A stretch of DNA of 64,000 nt from Comamonas fluminis (GTDB lineage Bacteria > Pseudomonadota > Gammaproteobacteria > Burkholderiales > Burkholderiaceae_C), in assembly GCF_019186805.1 (NCBI RefSeq), contig NZ_CP066783.1:1749501-1813500 (forward strand), given 5' to 3'. The number at the start of each line of letters is the position of its first letter. Position 1 is the stretch's first letter. Of the stretch, positions 1 to 8,233 are shown piece after piece. The notes below the pieces were generated by a model, which had not been told where the DNA came from, made no database searches, and saw only the letters and a list, made by a program, of their open reading frames with translations. The position numbers and the translations under genes are program-made.

Positions 1-2
1 TG

Positions 3-2261
3 GCGTCGCTGCTGGGCTTTCTGCTGGACCCAGCGGTCACGCGGCTCAAGCGCTGGGGGTTGCCGCGCATGGCTGCAGCGGTGGTGGTGGTCATGCTGGT
101 GCTGGGGGTGCTGGGCGGCATGGGCATGTATCTGGGCAGTCAGGTCCAGCAGCTCAGTGCGGACTTGCCCACGTATCAGTCCACCATTCGCGACAAACTG
201 CGCAGCCTGCGCAAAAACGCCAATATGCCCAGTGCCTGGGATGGTGTGTTCAAGACCTATCACACGGTTGAAAAAGAAATCACCACGCAGGACGGCAATG
301 CACCGCGTGTGCAAAAAGTGCAGATTGAACGGCCGGAGTCTCAGCCCACCACGCAGATGCTGCAATGGCTGGGGCGGATTGCAGAGCCCGTTACAACGGC
401 GGGCATTGTGCTGCTGTTCGTGATTCTGATTTTGCTGGATCGGGATGATTTGCGGGACCGCTTGCTGCGGCTGATGGGCGGCAATCTGCATATGGCCACC
501 GATGCGCTGGACGAAGCTTCGGAGCGCATTGGCAAATACCTGCGCATGCAGTTCATCGTCAACGTGAGCTATGGCGTGCCGCTGGCCGCAGGCCTGTGGA
601 TGATTGGCGTGCCTGGCGCCATTCTGTGGGGGGTGCTGGGGGCCATCATGCGTTTTGTGCCCTATGTCGGCCCCATGCTGTCGGCCGTGCTGCCGCTGGC
701 GCTGGCATTTGCCGTCGATCCCGGCTGGAATATGTTTCTCATGACGCTGGGGCTGATTCTGCTGCTGGAGCTGATCAGCAACAACGTGATCGAGCCTTGG
801 CTCTATGGCTCCAGCACTGGCCTGTCCACGCTCTCCATCATCGTGGCGGCCACTTTCTGGACGGCGCTGTGGGGGCCGATTGGTCTGATTCTGTCCACGC
901 CGCTGACCGTCTGCCTGCTGGTGATGGGGCGCAATATTCCTTCGCTCAAGTTCATGGAAGTCCTGCTGGGCAGCGAGCCGGTGCTGGGGCCGCAGCAGCG
1001 CCTGTACCAGCGCCTGCTGGCCGATGACAGCGATGACGCTGTCAGCAATGCGCTGGAAGTGGTGGAGCAGAACCTGCCTGCCAAGCCAACGCAGGAAGAC
1101 AAGGCCGATGCCGTGAGCAGCTTCTATGACGAAGTAGCCATTCCCGCCTTGCGCATTGCCACGCAGCAGCATCTGGAAGCCGCAACGGCCGAGCACCGCC
1201 TGCGCCTGGCCAGCGGCATGGATGCCTTGCTGGAAGAGCTGCAGGAGCATTACCCTGCTGTGGCCGCATCAAAGCAGGGCAGGCAACCCAGCAGGCGCCT
1301 GCGCATTCACAGCGCCGGGGCACGCTGGGAAGTGGACGCCCTGGCAGCCGCCATGGTGGCCCATGCGGAAAGCCTTTACGGGCATGAAGTCAGCTGCACA
1401 GACTGGGCACTGGCCACCCAGACCAGTCTGGGGCAGCGCAGCAGCAGCGGCCTGCCTTCTGACAGTGACTGGCTGCGGGCCATGCAGAACACAGATCTGC
1501 TGGTGCTGTCCATTTTCAACAGCCAGCCACAGAACATGGCGCGGCGCCTGGTGCGCCGCATTCAAAAGCGCTGGCCGGGTGTGCCCGTGGTGCTGGCCTT
1601 GTTCAATGCGCCGCAGCTGGCGGCAGACCCCGGGTTCGCGGCTGAATGCGGGGCGCAGGCCTGTGTCACCAGCTTGCATGAGCTGCGGCTGTGGGTGCTG
1701 GCGCTGCAGGCCGAAGAAGTCAGCGATGGTGTCATTGCAGCCCCTGTGCCTGAAGACGATGTGGACCGCGTCAGGTCTTTGCATGCCAGCGGTGTGCTGG
1801 ATGAGGCCTTGACCCCGCTGTACCGCGATACGGTGCAAAAAGCCATCAACGCGTTTGACACCCGCTGGGCACAGGTTTCATGGGTGGATGAAAAGCATGT
1901 TTATGCACCGGGCAGCTTGCTGATGCTGGAGCCCGACGACGGTTCATCCGTGCTCAGCATGCTGCGCGAGCAAAGCATCAGCTCCTATGTGGTCTATGAG
2001 GAAGAGCTGGTCGTGATTGGCGACCTGGCGCGTGACCCGCGCTTTGCAAGCAACCCCAGTCTGCAGGAAAAGCAGATTCGCTTCTATGCAGGCGCCCCGC
2101 TGATGGACAGGCGCGGTAATGTGCTGGGCTGCTTTGCCATCATGGATGACGAGCCGCGCAATATGTCTGATGACGATATGGATTTGCTGAGCGAAATGGC
2201 CGATCAGCTGATGGAAGATATTCGTATCGCACGCAAGCAGGGGCACACAGACAAGGAGTAG
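3..2261 (+). CDS. AI-2E family transporter fused to a C-terminal GAF domain (5' end outside window)
   Basis: The reading frame is open from base 3, so the N terminus lies outside the window; the first ATG inside is at 69. The first ~340 visible residues have many hydrophobic segments and the AI-2E permease pattern, including a long periplasmic-type stretch after the first helix and a hydrophobic block near residue 270 followed by 'SLKFMEVLLG'. A ~380-residue cytoplasmic extension follows. Its middle part alternates beta and alpha segments like a flavodoxin or receiver fold without obvious phosphorylation residues. Its last ~140 residues resemble a GAF domain. The family exports autoinducer-2 or small ions; the GAF part suggests ligand or redox control, which is inference. 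A terminator follows the stop. Confidence 0.85.
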   Translation, partial: ASLLGFLLDPAVTRLKRWGLPRMAAAVVVVMLVLGVLGGMGMYLGSQVQQLSADLPTYQSTIRDKLRSLRKNANMPSAWDGVFKTYHTVEKEITTQDGNAPRVQKVQIERPESQPTTQMLQWLGRIAEPVTTAGIVLLFVILILLDRDDLRDRLLRLMGGNLHMATDALDEASERIGKYLRMQFIVNVSYGVPLAAGLWMIGVPGAILWGVLGAIMRFVPYVGPMLSAVLPLALAFAVDPGWNMFLMTLGLILLLELISNNVIEPWLYGSSTGLSTLSIIVAATFWTALWGPIGLILSTPLTVCLLVMGRNIPSLKFMEVLLGSEPVLGPQQRLYQRLLADDSDDAVSNALEVVEQNLPAKPTQEDKADAVSSFYDEVAIPALRIATQQHLEAATAEHRLRLASGMDALLEELQEHYPAVAASKQGRQPSRRLRIHSAGARWEVDALAAAMVAHAESLYGHEVSCTDWALATQTSLGQRSSSGLPSDSDWLRAMQNTDLLVLSIFNSQPQNMARRLVRRIQKRWPGVPVVLALFNAPQLAADPGFAAECGAQACVTSLHELRLWVLALQAEEVSDGVIAAPVPEDDVDRVRSLHASGVLDEALTPLYRDTVQKAINAFDTRWAQVSWVDEKHVYAPGSLLMLEPDDGSSVLSMLREQSISSYVVYEEELVVIGDLARDPRFASNPSLQEKQIRFYAGAPLMDRRGNVLGCFAIMDDEPRNMSDDDMDLLSEMADQLMEDIRIARKQGHTDKE

Positions 2262-2302
2262 CCCCCGTTTGGGAATACACAAGTGGGTGCACAAGCGGAT
2301 GC

Positions 2303-2347
2303 AAAAAAGCCTGCCGTGCAGATTGCTGCGGCAGGCTTTTTGTTTTT
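2303..2347. terminator. Intrinsic terminator after the AI-2E/GAF gene
   Basis: An 8-bp GC-rich stem (2309-2316 with 2329-2336) is followed by T-runs on the + strand and preceded by A6. It can therefore serve both the rightward transporter gene and the convergent dehydrogenase gene. Confidence 0.85.
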
Positions 2348-2356
2348 TCGGATCGT

Positions 2357-3493
2357 TTACATCGAGCTGCTCAGCAGCTGTTCATAGTCCTGGGCGGAAG
2401 CAATGCGCGGGTTGGTGGCATGGCAATGATCCTTGAGCGCGCCATCAATCACGGCGCTGAACTGTGCCGCCTCCACCCCCATGGCAGACAGGCCAGAAGG
2501 CAGGCCCAGGCGGGCACTCATGTCCCGGATGGCATCGGGAATATCGCTGCCGCTGCTCAGGCCCATGGCATGGGCCATGCGGTTCAGGCGGTCTTCGCGC
2601 TGCACGGTTTGAGCTTCGGCGTTGAAACGCACTACCGCAGGCAGAAACATGGCGTTCAGGGTGCCGTGATGCAGGCGCGGGTTCACGCCGCCCAGGCTGT
2701 GGCTCAGGCTGTGCACGCAGCCCAGCCCTTTCTGAAAAGCCATGGCTCCTTGCATGCTGGCGCTCATCAGCTGGCGGCGCGCCTCGCCGTCCTGGCCGTT
2801 GCGGGTGGCACGCTCTATGTGGGCCCAGCCCCGGGTCAGTCCATCGAGTGCAATGCCGTCAGCGGGCGGGTTGAAGGGGGCTGCCATGAAGGTCTCCATG
2901 CAGTGCGCGATGGCATCCATGCCAGTGGCCGCCGTCAGCAAAGGTGGCAGGCCCAAGGTCAGTTCTGGGTCGCAGATGGCGGCCTTGGGCACCAGATGCC
3001 AGCTGTGAAAGCCCAGCTTGCGGTGGTCGTCCACGATGATGATGGCCCCGCGCGCCACCTCGCTGCCTGTGCCGCTGGTGGTGGGCACGGCAATCAGTGG
3101 CGCCACCCGCTCGCTGATGCGGGGCGAGCCGCCTTCAATCGTGGCGTAGTGAGACAGCGGCCCTTCGTGCGTGGCGGCAATGGCCACGCCCTTGGCGCAG
3201 TCGATAGCGCTGCCGCCGCCTACGGCAATCAGGCCGTCGCAGTGCTGGGCTTTGTAGATTTCAGCGGCCGCACGCGCGGCCGCTTCCGTGGGGTTGCTGG
3301 GGGTCTGATCAAACACCGCGTGGGGCAGGTCGCCCAGTGCATCCAGGGCTTTTTGCAAAATGCCTGCCGCCTTCACGCCGGGGTCGGTCACGATCAAGGG
3401 TTTGCTGATGCCCACGCGTGCGCATTCCTGGCGCAGCAGCTTGACTGCGCCAAAGTCGAACTGGATCTGGGTGACGTAATTGATAAAAGCCAT
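2357..3493 (-). CDS. Iron-containing (group III) alcohol dehydrogenase family protein
   Basis: About 378 residues, normal for the family. An N-terminal dinucleotide-binding half carries 'VGGGSAIDCAKG' and 'PTTSGTGSEVAR'. A C-terminal helical half carries the histidine metal ligands ('CVHSLSHSLGG', 'HHGTLNAMFL'). It should interconvert an alcohol and an aldehyde or ketone using NAD(P)H and one divalent metal; the substrate cannot be read from sequence, and maleylacetate reductase or 4-hydroxybutyrate dehydrogenase relatives are possible. I chose the ATG at 3493; a TTG at 3508 in the same frame is an alternative. Convergent with the transporter gene. Confidence 0.85.
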   Translation of the reverse strand: MAFINYVTQIQFDFGAVKLLRQECARVGISKPLIVTDPGVKAAGILQKALDALGDLPHAVFDQTPSNPTEAAARAAAEIYKAQHCDGLIAVGGGSAIDCAKGVAIAATHEGPLSHYATIEGGSPRISERVAPLIAVPTTSGTGSEVARGAIIIVDDHRKLGFHSWHLVPKAAICDPELTLGLPPLLTAATGMDAIAHCMETFMAAPFNPPADGIALDGLTRGWAHIERATRNGQDGEARRQLMSASMQGAMAFQKGLGCVHSLSHSLGGVNPRLHHGTLNAMFLPAVVRFNAEAQTVQREDRLNRMAHAMGLSSGSDIPDAIRDMSARLGLPSGLSAMGVEAAQFSAVIDGALKDHCHATNPRIASAQDYEQLLSSSM

Positions 3494-3676
3494 GACCGGA
3501 GTGCTCAATCTCGAAATGGGGATGGGGAAAATCTAGAAGCCTTGTGCTGCACTGAAAAGAACGCAAACCCTGCAAAGAGTGGTTTGTGCGTCGTGTAGGG
3601 GACAAGTGCTATGGGGCCTGACGTTTGCGGCGAGAGGATTCTTGAGATTGAATTCCCTTCAAGTCTTTGATTTGAA

Positions 3677-3691
3677 AGCGCTGGTAGCTAT
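3677..3691. repeat. Copy of the dispersed AGCGCTGGTAGCTAT intergenic repeat
   Basis: Same word family as at 6712, 15883, 25630 and 32050. It lies in the 250-bp gap between the dehydrogenase and MBL-fold genes, where I see nothing else definite. Confidence 0.5.
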
Positions 3692-3746
3692 GATTTTTGA
3701 AACTTCTGGACAGTGCTCGAAGAAAGCCTGCAAAAAGAAGCTCAAC

Positions 3747-4667
3747 TCAGCTCCTGTAGTGATAGCGCTGCGCTTCATCGGCTGCGACCATGCCTGCTGC
3801 GGCCAGTTCCGCCAGGTGCTGCTCCATGGTGCGGGTCTCGGCGGCTTTGGCCCAGGGCACGCTGGCGCCAACGGGGTAGAGCAGGCCCATGCCCGTCATT
3901 TCGGCAATCGTTTTTGGGGCCTGGCGAATCCAGTCCAGCAGTTTGTTGTCTCGCTCGTCTATTTTTGCGGTGAAGCTGGCAAGGTCGTGCAAAAACGCCT
4001 GCCTGTCGGTATAGATGCCGCGATGGTGCGAAGTGACCCAAACTTGTGCCGGAACCTGCGGCAGCCTGGCCAGCGTGCGGCGAAAGTCGCTCAGGCTGGA
4101 GGAGGCGTCGCCGTAGTAGGGGCCAAACCCCGTCAGGTCGATATCGCCAATGAAGGCCACGCCTTCGGTTTCCTCCACCAGCACGGTGTGGCCAGCGGTA
4201 TGGCCGGGCATATGAAAAGCGCGAACCCTGGCATGGCCCAGATCCCAGACAGCGCCGTCGTCATAGGGCTGCGCATCGGGGCGCGGGGCATAAAAGAAGT
4301 CTTGCTGAAAGGCCTTGAGCAGTTGCTGCGACAGCGGGTTTTGCACGGGCATGCCCAGCGCGGTGCACATGCCCTCCCAGCTGCGCGCAGCCTGCACATC
4401 GCCGTGGTGAACATGGACTTGTGCATGGGGCAGGCGGTGCAGGCCCGCCATATGGTCTTCATGCACATGGCCCATGAGCACGATTTCGGTGGCATCAAAC
4501 TCTGCGCCGATATGGTTGGCCACGATGGGGGTGTCAAAGGCGGCTCTGGTGTCTGAGCCATGAATCAGAATCTGATTGCCATCTGGGTACTTGCCGCTTC
4601 GGTGACCGAAGAAAACCCGGACCCGGCCAAAGTCGGTGGAGCGAATAGGGGTGTCAGAGATGTTCAT
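3747..4667 (-). CDS. MBL-fold metallohydrolase
   Basis: 306 residues from the ATG at 4667; the frame stays open upstream to 4784 without better support. The metal-binding motif HxHxDH is present ('GHVHEDHMAG', about residues 65-74), followed by 'MPGHTAGHT' and 'FIGDIDLTGFGP', the usual further ligands. The C-terminal ~70 residues are helical and resemble the winged-helix tail of glyoxalase-II/LACTB2-like enzymes. It probably hydrolyses a thioester, ester or phosphodiester; substrate unknown. Divergent from the esterase gene. Confidence 0.85.
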   Translation of the reverse strand: MNISDTPIRSTDFGRVRVFFGHRSGKYPDGNQILIHGSDTRAAFDTPIVANHIGAEFDATEIVLMGHVHEDHMAGLHRLPHAQVHVHHGDVQAARSWEGMCTALGMPVQNPLSQQLLKAFQQDFFYAPRPDAQPYDDGAVWDLGHARVRAFHMPGHTAGHTVLVEETEGVAFIGDIDLTGFGPYYGDASSSLSDFRRTLARLPQVPAQVWVTSHHRGIYTDRQAFLHDLASFTAKIDERDNKLLDWIRQAPKTIAEMTGMGLLYPVGASVPWAKAAETRTMEQHLAELAAAGMVAADEAQRYHYRS

Positions 4668-4856
4668 GGCAGCGTGTATGAGCTTGCTGAGGTTCCGCCA
4701 AGATATACCAGCACTTTGCCGGCAGATGTCACCAGATGGGCAGGCAGACAAGTGTTTGCAGGCGTTAGCCCCCGCATGGGTCATGTGCTTGACTGTGAGC
4801 GCCCCCGGATGGCCTCACAATGCCGCCTGTGTTTTCAACCTCCGTGAATCAAGACC

Positions 4857-5825
4857 ATGTCTGATACATCTTCCGCATTGACGCACTCCATGCGCGACGT
4901 GCTGCGCCGTATGGAGCGCGCAGCGCGCACCCCCATGCACCAGTTGGGGGCCGCAGGCGCCAAGGCTGCCTATGAGGCGGGCGCTGGTGTGCTGGAAATT
5001 CCCAGCGCCAAGCTGGCGCGCATCGAAGATCTGCAAATTCCTGTTCGTGATGGCGTGCTCCTGCCCGCGCGGCTCTATGCACCGCTTACCCAGGCTGAAA
5101 CGCCAGAGGCTGGTTTACCTGTGCTGCTGTATCTGCATGGCGGCGGCTTTACCGTGGGCAGCGTGGCGACGCACGATCAACTGTGCAGGCAGCTGGCGCA
5201 TCTGGCAGGCTGCATGGTGGTGTCGCTGGACTACCGGCTGGCGCCGGAATTCACCTTCCCGACGGCGCACAACGATTGCTGGGATGCCTTGCAATGGCTG
5301 GCCGCCCATGCCGCAGAGCTGGGCGCAGATGCCAGTCGCCTCGCGGTGGGGGGGGACAGCGCAGGCGGCACCTTGTCGGCCTATTGCGCCATTGAGGCAC
5401 GTGATGCAGGTCTGAAGCTGGCGCTGCAGCTCTTGATTTATCCGGGCACGACGGCGCACCAGGACACGGATTCGCACCGCCGCTACGCCAAGGGTTTTGT
5501 GTTGGATGAGGCTGCTATCACCTGGTTTTTTGCGCAGTACCTGCCCAACCAGCAAGACCGCGAGGACTGGCGTTTTGCCCCGCTGCTGGCGCCCGACGTG
5601 GAAGGCGTTGCCCCTGTATGGATGGGCCTGGCCGAGTGCGACCCGCTGGTGGACGAAGGCGTGGAATATGCCGACAAGCTGCGCATGGCGGGCGTACCTG
5701 TCGATCTGGAAATCTACAAGGGCGTGACCCACGAATTCGTCAAGATGGGCCGCGTGATTGCCGAAGCCAGGCGCGCCCATGCGGATATGGCGGATGCGCT
5801 GAAAAGCGCGTTTGGCCTCCATTGA
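4857..5825 (+). CDS. Alpha/beta hydrolase (hormone-sensitive-lipase-type esterase)
   Basis: 322 residues. The oxyanion-hole motif HGGG ('YLHGGGFTVG', about residue 97) and the nucleophile elbow GDSAGG (about residue 164) are typical of HSL-family carboxylesterases. The catalytic Asp and His are expected near 'AECDPLVDEG' and 'GVTHEFVK'. No signal peptide, so cytoplasmic. The thioesterase-GNAT gene follows after 16 bp, probably in the same operon, suggesting linked ester/thioester chemistry (inference). Confidence 0.88.
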   Translation: MSDTSSALTHSMRDVLRRMERAARTPMHQLGAAGAKAAYEAGAGVLEIPSAKLARIEDLQIPVRDGVLLPARLYAPLTQAETPEAGLPVLLYLHGGGFTVGSVATHDQLCRQLAHLAGCMVVSLDYRLAPEFTFPTAHNDCWDALQWLAAHAAELGADASRLAVGGDSAGGTLSAYCAIEARDAGLKLALQLLIYPGTTAHQDTDSHRRYAKGFVLDEAAITWFFAQYLPNQQDREDWRFAPLLAPDVEGVAPVWMGLAECDPLVDEGVEYADKLRMAGVPVDLEIYKGVTHEFVKMGRVIAEARRAHADMADALKSAFGLH

Positions 5826-5841
5826 AATCTGAGAAACAACT

Positions 5842-6699
5842 ATGAACCGACAAGACTTTCGCAGCTTTACCCGCATTGAAGTGCGCTGGGCCGAGGTGGA
5901 TGCGCAGAAGATCGTCTTCAACGCCCATTACCTGATGTATGCCGATGTGGCCATCACCCGCTACTGGCGTCAGCTGGCCATTCCCTACGAGGCGGGTTTT
6001 GCTGCGCTGGGTGGCGAGTTGTTCGTCAAAAAAGCCAGCACCACCTATCACGCCTCGGCCACGCTGGGCGATGTGCTGGATGTGGGCATACGCTGCGTGA
6101 AGCAGGGCAATACCTCGGTGCAGTTCGAGGCGGGCATCTTCCGCGGCATGGATTTGCTGAACACGGTGGAGCTGGTCTATGTGTTTGCCGACACGGCCAC
6201 GCAGACGCCGCAGCCCCTGCCGCAGGCCATGCGCGATGTGCTGACGGCCTTTGAAGCCGGGCAGGAAGTGGTGAGCCTGCGCTCTGGCAGCTGGAACGAC
6301 CTGGGGCGCGAAGCCGAGCGCCTGCGCATGGCGGTGTTTGTGAAAGAGCAAGGCGTGCCGCGTGAGATCGAGATCGACGAGTTCGACCCGATTGCCCGTC
6401 ATGTGGTGGTGCTCAATGCCCTGCAGCAGCCCGTTGCTACGGGTCGACTGGTCAGTGATGCGCCGGGCGTGGGTCGCATTGGCCGCATGGCGGTGGACCG
6501 TGGCGTGCGTGGCGGTCGCTGGGGGCGCATGGTGCTCGACAGCCTGATCGAATCCGCCCGTGAGCGTGGTGACCGCGAAGTGGTGCTGCACGCCCAGCGC
6601 CATGCCGAGCCCTTCTATCTGCGCGCAGGCTTCAAGCCCGAAGGCGAGCCTTATGATGAGGCGGGCATCCCTCACATCACCATGCGCCGGGTGTTTTGA
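5842..6699 (+). CDS. Acyl-CoA thioesterase (4HBT hotdog) - GNAT acetyltransferase fusion
   Basis: 285 residues in two domains. Residues 1-135 form a YbgC-type hotdog thioesterase: 'RWAEVDAQKIVFNAHY' carries the catalytic Asp and the conserved N/Y positions. Residues 145-285 form an ElaA/GNAT-like acyltransferase with 'AVFVKEQGVP' and the acetyl-CoA-binding segment 'VRGGRWGRMVL'. Both halves act on acyl-CoA, so the fusion may couple hydrolysis and acyl transfer; substrates are unknown. Likely co-transcribed with the esterase upstream. Confidence 0.88.
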   Translation: MNRQDFRSFTRIEVRWAEVDAQKIVFNAHYLMYADVAITRYWRQLAIPYEAGFAALGGELFVKKASTTYHASATLGDVLDVGIRCVKQGNTSVQFEAGIFRGMDLLNTVELVYVFADTATQTPQPLPQAMRDVLTAFEAGQEVVSLRSGSWNDLGREAERLRMAVFVKEQGVPREIEIDEFDPIARHVVVLNALQQPVATGRLVSDAPGVGRIGRMAVDRGVRGGRWGRMVLDSLIESARERGDREVVLHAQRHAEPFYLRAGFKPEGEPYDEAGIPHITMRRVF

Positions 6700-6711
6700 G
6701 AACTCTGCTTT

Positions 6712-6729
6712 TGATAGCTGCTAGCGCTT
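6712..6729. repeat. Copy of the dispersed GATAGCTGCTAGCGCTT repeat
   Basis: Lies in the 80-bp gap after the thioesterase-GNAT stop. It contains the near-palindromic word AGCTGCTAGCGCT shared with other intergenic sites in this window. Confidence 0.55.
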
Positions 6730-6779
6730 TATGGATAATCGCTGCAGCCTGATTGAATCAATATTTGAAAGGCGCGACC

Positions 6780-6860
6780 ATGGGCAGAATCATGATGGTG
6801 CTTTGCCTGATCGGCGTTGCCGTGGCTGCCTATGTGGCCTATCGCTACGGGGTGTTTTGA
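6780..6860 (+). CDS. 26-residue predicted membrane peptide
   Basis: ATG at 6780 preceded by a GAAAGG-like ribosome site. The peptide begins MGRIMM, then has one hydrophobic stretch (VLCLIGVAVAAYVAY) and ends RYGVF. It stops 11 bp before the tRNA-like element. Too short for homology; a single-pass small membrane protein is the simplest reading. Confidence 0.45.
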   Translation: MGRIMMVLCLIGVAVAAYVAYRYGVF

Positions 6861-6871
6861 CGCATTGAACG

Positions 6872-7017
6872 AGAGAGGTGACTGAGCGGCTGAAGGTGGG
6901 CGCCGCCCAAGAGCAGCAAAGCCAGCGTTTTGGCGCTGGCCTTGATGCTGGAGGGAGCGCTCTGTGGCAAACGCCCCTGTGGTCGTGCCGCACGCAGGTT
7001 CGAATCCTGTCCTCTCT
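6872..7017 (+). ncRNA. tRNA-Ser-like RNA with a ~69-nt hairpin replacing the anticodon loop
   Basis: Class II tRNA elements occur in order. The 7-bp acceptor pairs AGAGAGG (6872-6878) with CCTCTCT (7011-7017). A 3-bp D stem encloses the loop GAGCGGCTGAA. A 5-bp anticodon-position stem pairs GGGCG (6898-6902) with CGCCC (6972-6976). A serine-type long variable arm pairs 6978-6982 with 6988-6992. The T arm pairs GCAGG with CCTGT around a consensus TTCGAAT loop. The 69 nt inside the anticodon stem fold on themselves: 6905-6907 with 6966-6968, 6910-6914 with 6959-6963, 6915-6918 with 6946-6949, and 6921-6927 with 6934-6940. No 3' CCA is encoded, unlike both ordinary tRNAs here, and no readable anticodon with U33 is present. 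Confidence 0.65.
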
Positions 7018-7041
7018 TACCTGCGGGCAGTGTTTGCAGAG

Positions 7042-7539
7042 TTACTGCAGCTGGTCCTTGATGGCGGTCAGCGCCTTCTGTGCACAGGCCTCGTCCAGAT
7101 GACCGCCAGGGGCACCGGCCACGCCAACCGCTCCAATGGTGTCGTTGGCTATCTTCACGGGCACGCCTCCTGCCAGCACCAGAAAGCCGGGAATCTGTGC
7201 CATGCCAGCCGCGTCGGGGTTGGATTGAATGGCCTTGGCAATGCCGCTGGTGGGGTTGCGCGACGAGGCCGATGTGAATGCCTTGGCACGCGAAGCCTCT
7301 GCGGTGTGGGTGCCTGCACCATCGGCGCGCACCATGGCCAGCAGCACGCCAGCGCGGTCCACCACGGAAGCGCTGACGTTATAGCCTTCGGCGCTGCAGG
7401 CGGCCACGGTCTGCTGGGCCAGTTGCACGGCGGTGGCCGATGCAATGCTGCGGTTGCTGGTGGTGGCAGCCAGAGCCGCTCCGGTGGCGGCGCTCAGGCC
7501 CAGAGTGATGGCGATGGTCTTCAGCAGGCGTTGGTTCAT
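7042..7539 (-). CDS. GlcG/HbpS-like protein with signal peptide
   Basis: 165 residues. The N terminus 'MNQRLLKTIAITLGLSAATGAALAATTS' is a good Sec signal peptide. The mature part has the DUF336 pattern: 'AGVLLAMVRADGAGTHTAEASRAKAFTSAS' and a Gly-rich C-terminal half with 'GGVPVKI'. The family includes heme-binding HbpS and GlcG; most bacterial members have no assigned role. Predicted periplasmic. It is convergent with the tRNA-like element. Confidence 0.85.
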   Translation of the reverse strand: MNQRLLKTIAITLGLSAATGAALAATTSNRSIASATAVQLAQQTVAACSAEGYNVSASVVDRAGVLLAMVRADGAGTHTAEASRAKAFTSASSRNPTSGIAKAIQSNPDAAGMAQIPGFLVLAGGVPVKIANDTIGAVGVAGAPGGHLDEACAQKALTAIKDQLQ

Positions 7540-7648
7540 TTCGACTCCTTGAGTTCAGATTTCAGGCAATGTCTGAACTGTAGAAGTCATGGCTGGCGCT
7601 GCCCATTCGCAGCTTTGCCCAGCCGCCTCGGTAATCCTACGGATGGTG

Positions 7649-8233
7649 TCAGGAGTGGTGGGCGCACAGCAGCAGGCGCGTTTGCTCTGCAACAGAGCCT
7701 GTGCCCAGCTTTTCGGCCAGCTTGGCGCGGTGGGTATCCACGGTGCGCACGGAAATATCCAGTGCTGTGGCAATTTCCTTGCTGCCCAGCCCTTTGGTAA
7801 TCAGCGCAAGCACTTCGCTTTCGCGCTCGGTCAGAGACTGCAGGCTGCGCTGCGCCTCCTGGCGCTCGGCCAGTTGGCGCAGTTTGGCCTGGGCAGCTTC
7901 TATGGCTTCCAGCAGAGTCTGCTCTTCAATGGGTTTGGTCAGAAAGTCCGTCGCTCCGGCCTTGAAGGCGCGGCGGCAGGCGTGCAGGTCGCCGTGGCCG
8001 GTGATGACGATGGTGGGCCAGTTCAGCCCCTGGGCCAGCAATTGCTCGTGCATCTGCAGGCCGGACATCAGCGGCATGCGCAGATCGGTGATCAGAATGC
8101 CGGGCTGGTTACGGTCCAGATGCGCCAAGCAGTCGGCGGGGGATTCAAAACAGGTCACGGGCAGCTCATAGGTCTGCAGCAGCAGATGCAGGGCTTCGCG
8201 TACCGAGGGGTCGTCGTCGATCAGGTAAATCAT
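7649..8233 (-). CDS. FixJ/NarL-type response regulator
   Basis: 194 residues from the ATG at 8233. A receiver domain (1-115) has the acidic cluster 'IDDDPS', phospho-acceptor Asp in 'ITDLRMPLMSG' (about 50) and the Lys of 'LTKPIEEQ'. A LuxR-type helix-turn-helix (about 130-190) has 'LTERESEVLALITKGLGSKEIA' and 'SVRTVDTHRAKL'. The start codon overlaps the kinase stop (ATGA), so it is translated after the kinase in the same operon. An in-frame extension to 8365 would lie inside the kinase gene and is not needed. Confidence 0.92.
   Translation of the reverse strand: MIYLIDDDPSVREALHLLLQTYELPVTCFESPADCLAHLDRNQPGILITDLRMPLMSGLQMHEQLLAQGLNWPTIVITGHGDLHACRRAFKAGATDFLTKPIEEQTLLEAIEAAQAKLRQLAERQEAQRSLQSLTERESEVLALITKGLGSKEIATALDISVRTVDTHRAKLAEKLGTGSVAEQTRLLLCAHHS

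Noticed and set aside
2420..3598. Long plus-strand ORF over the Fe-ADH gene
   Set aside because: Shadow ORF; low-complexity Gly/His/Ala translation.
6872..7017. Group I intron or ordinary tRNA-Ser with intron
   Set aside because: The insert is ~62-69 nt, has no P7/P3 core, and removing it does not restore a serine anticodon with U33.
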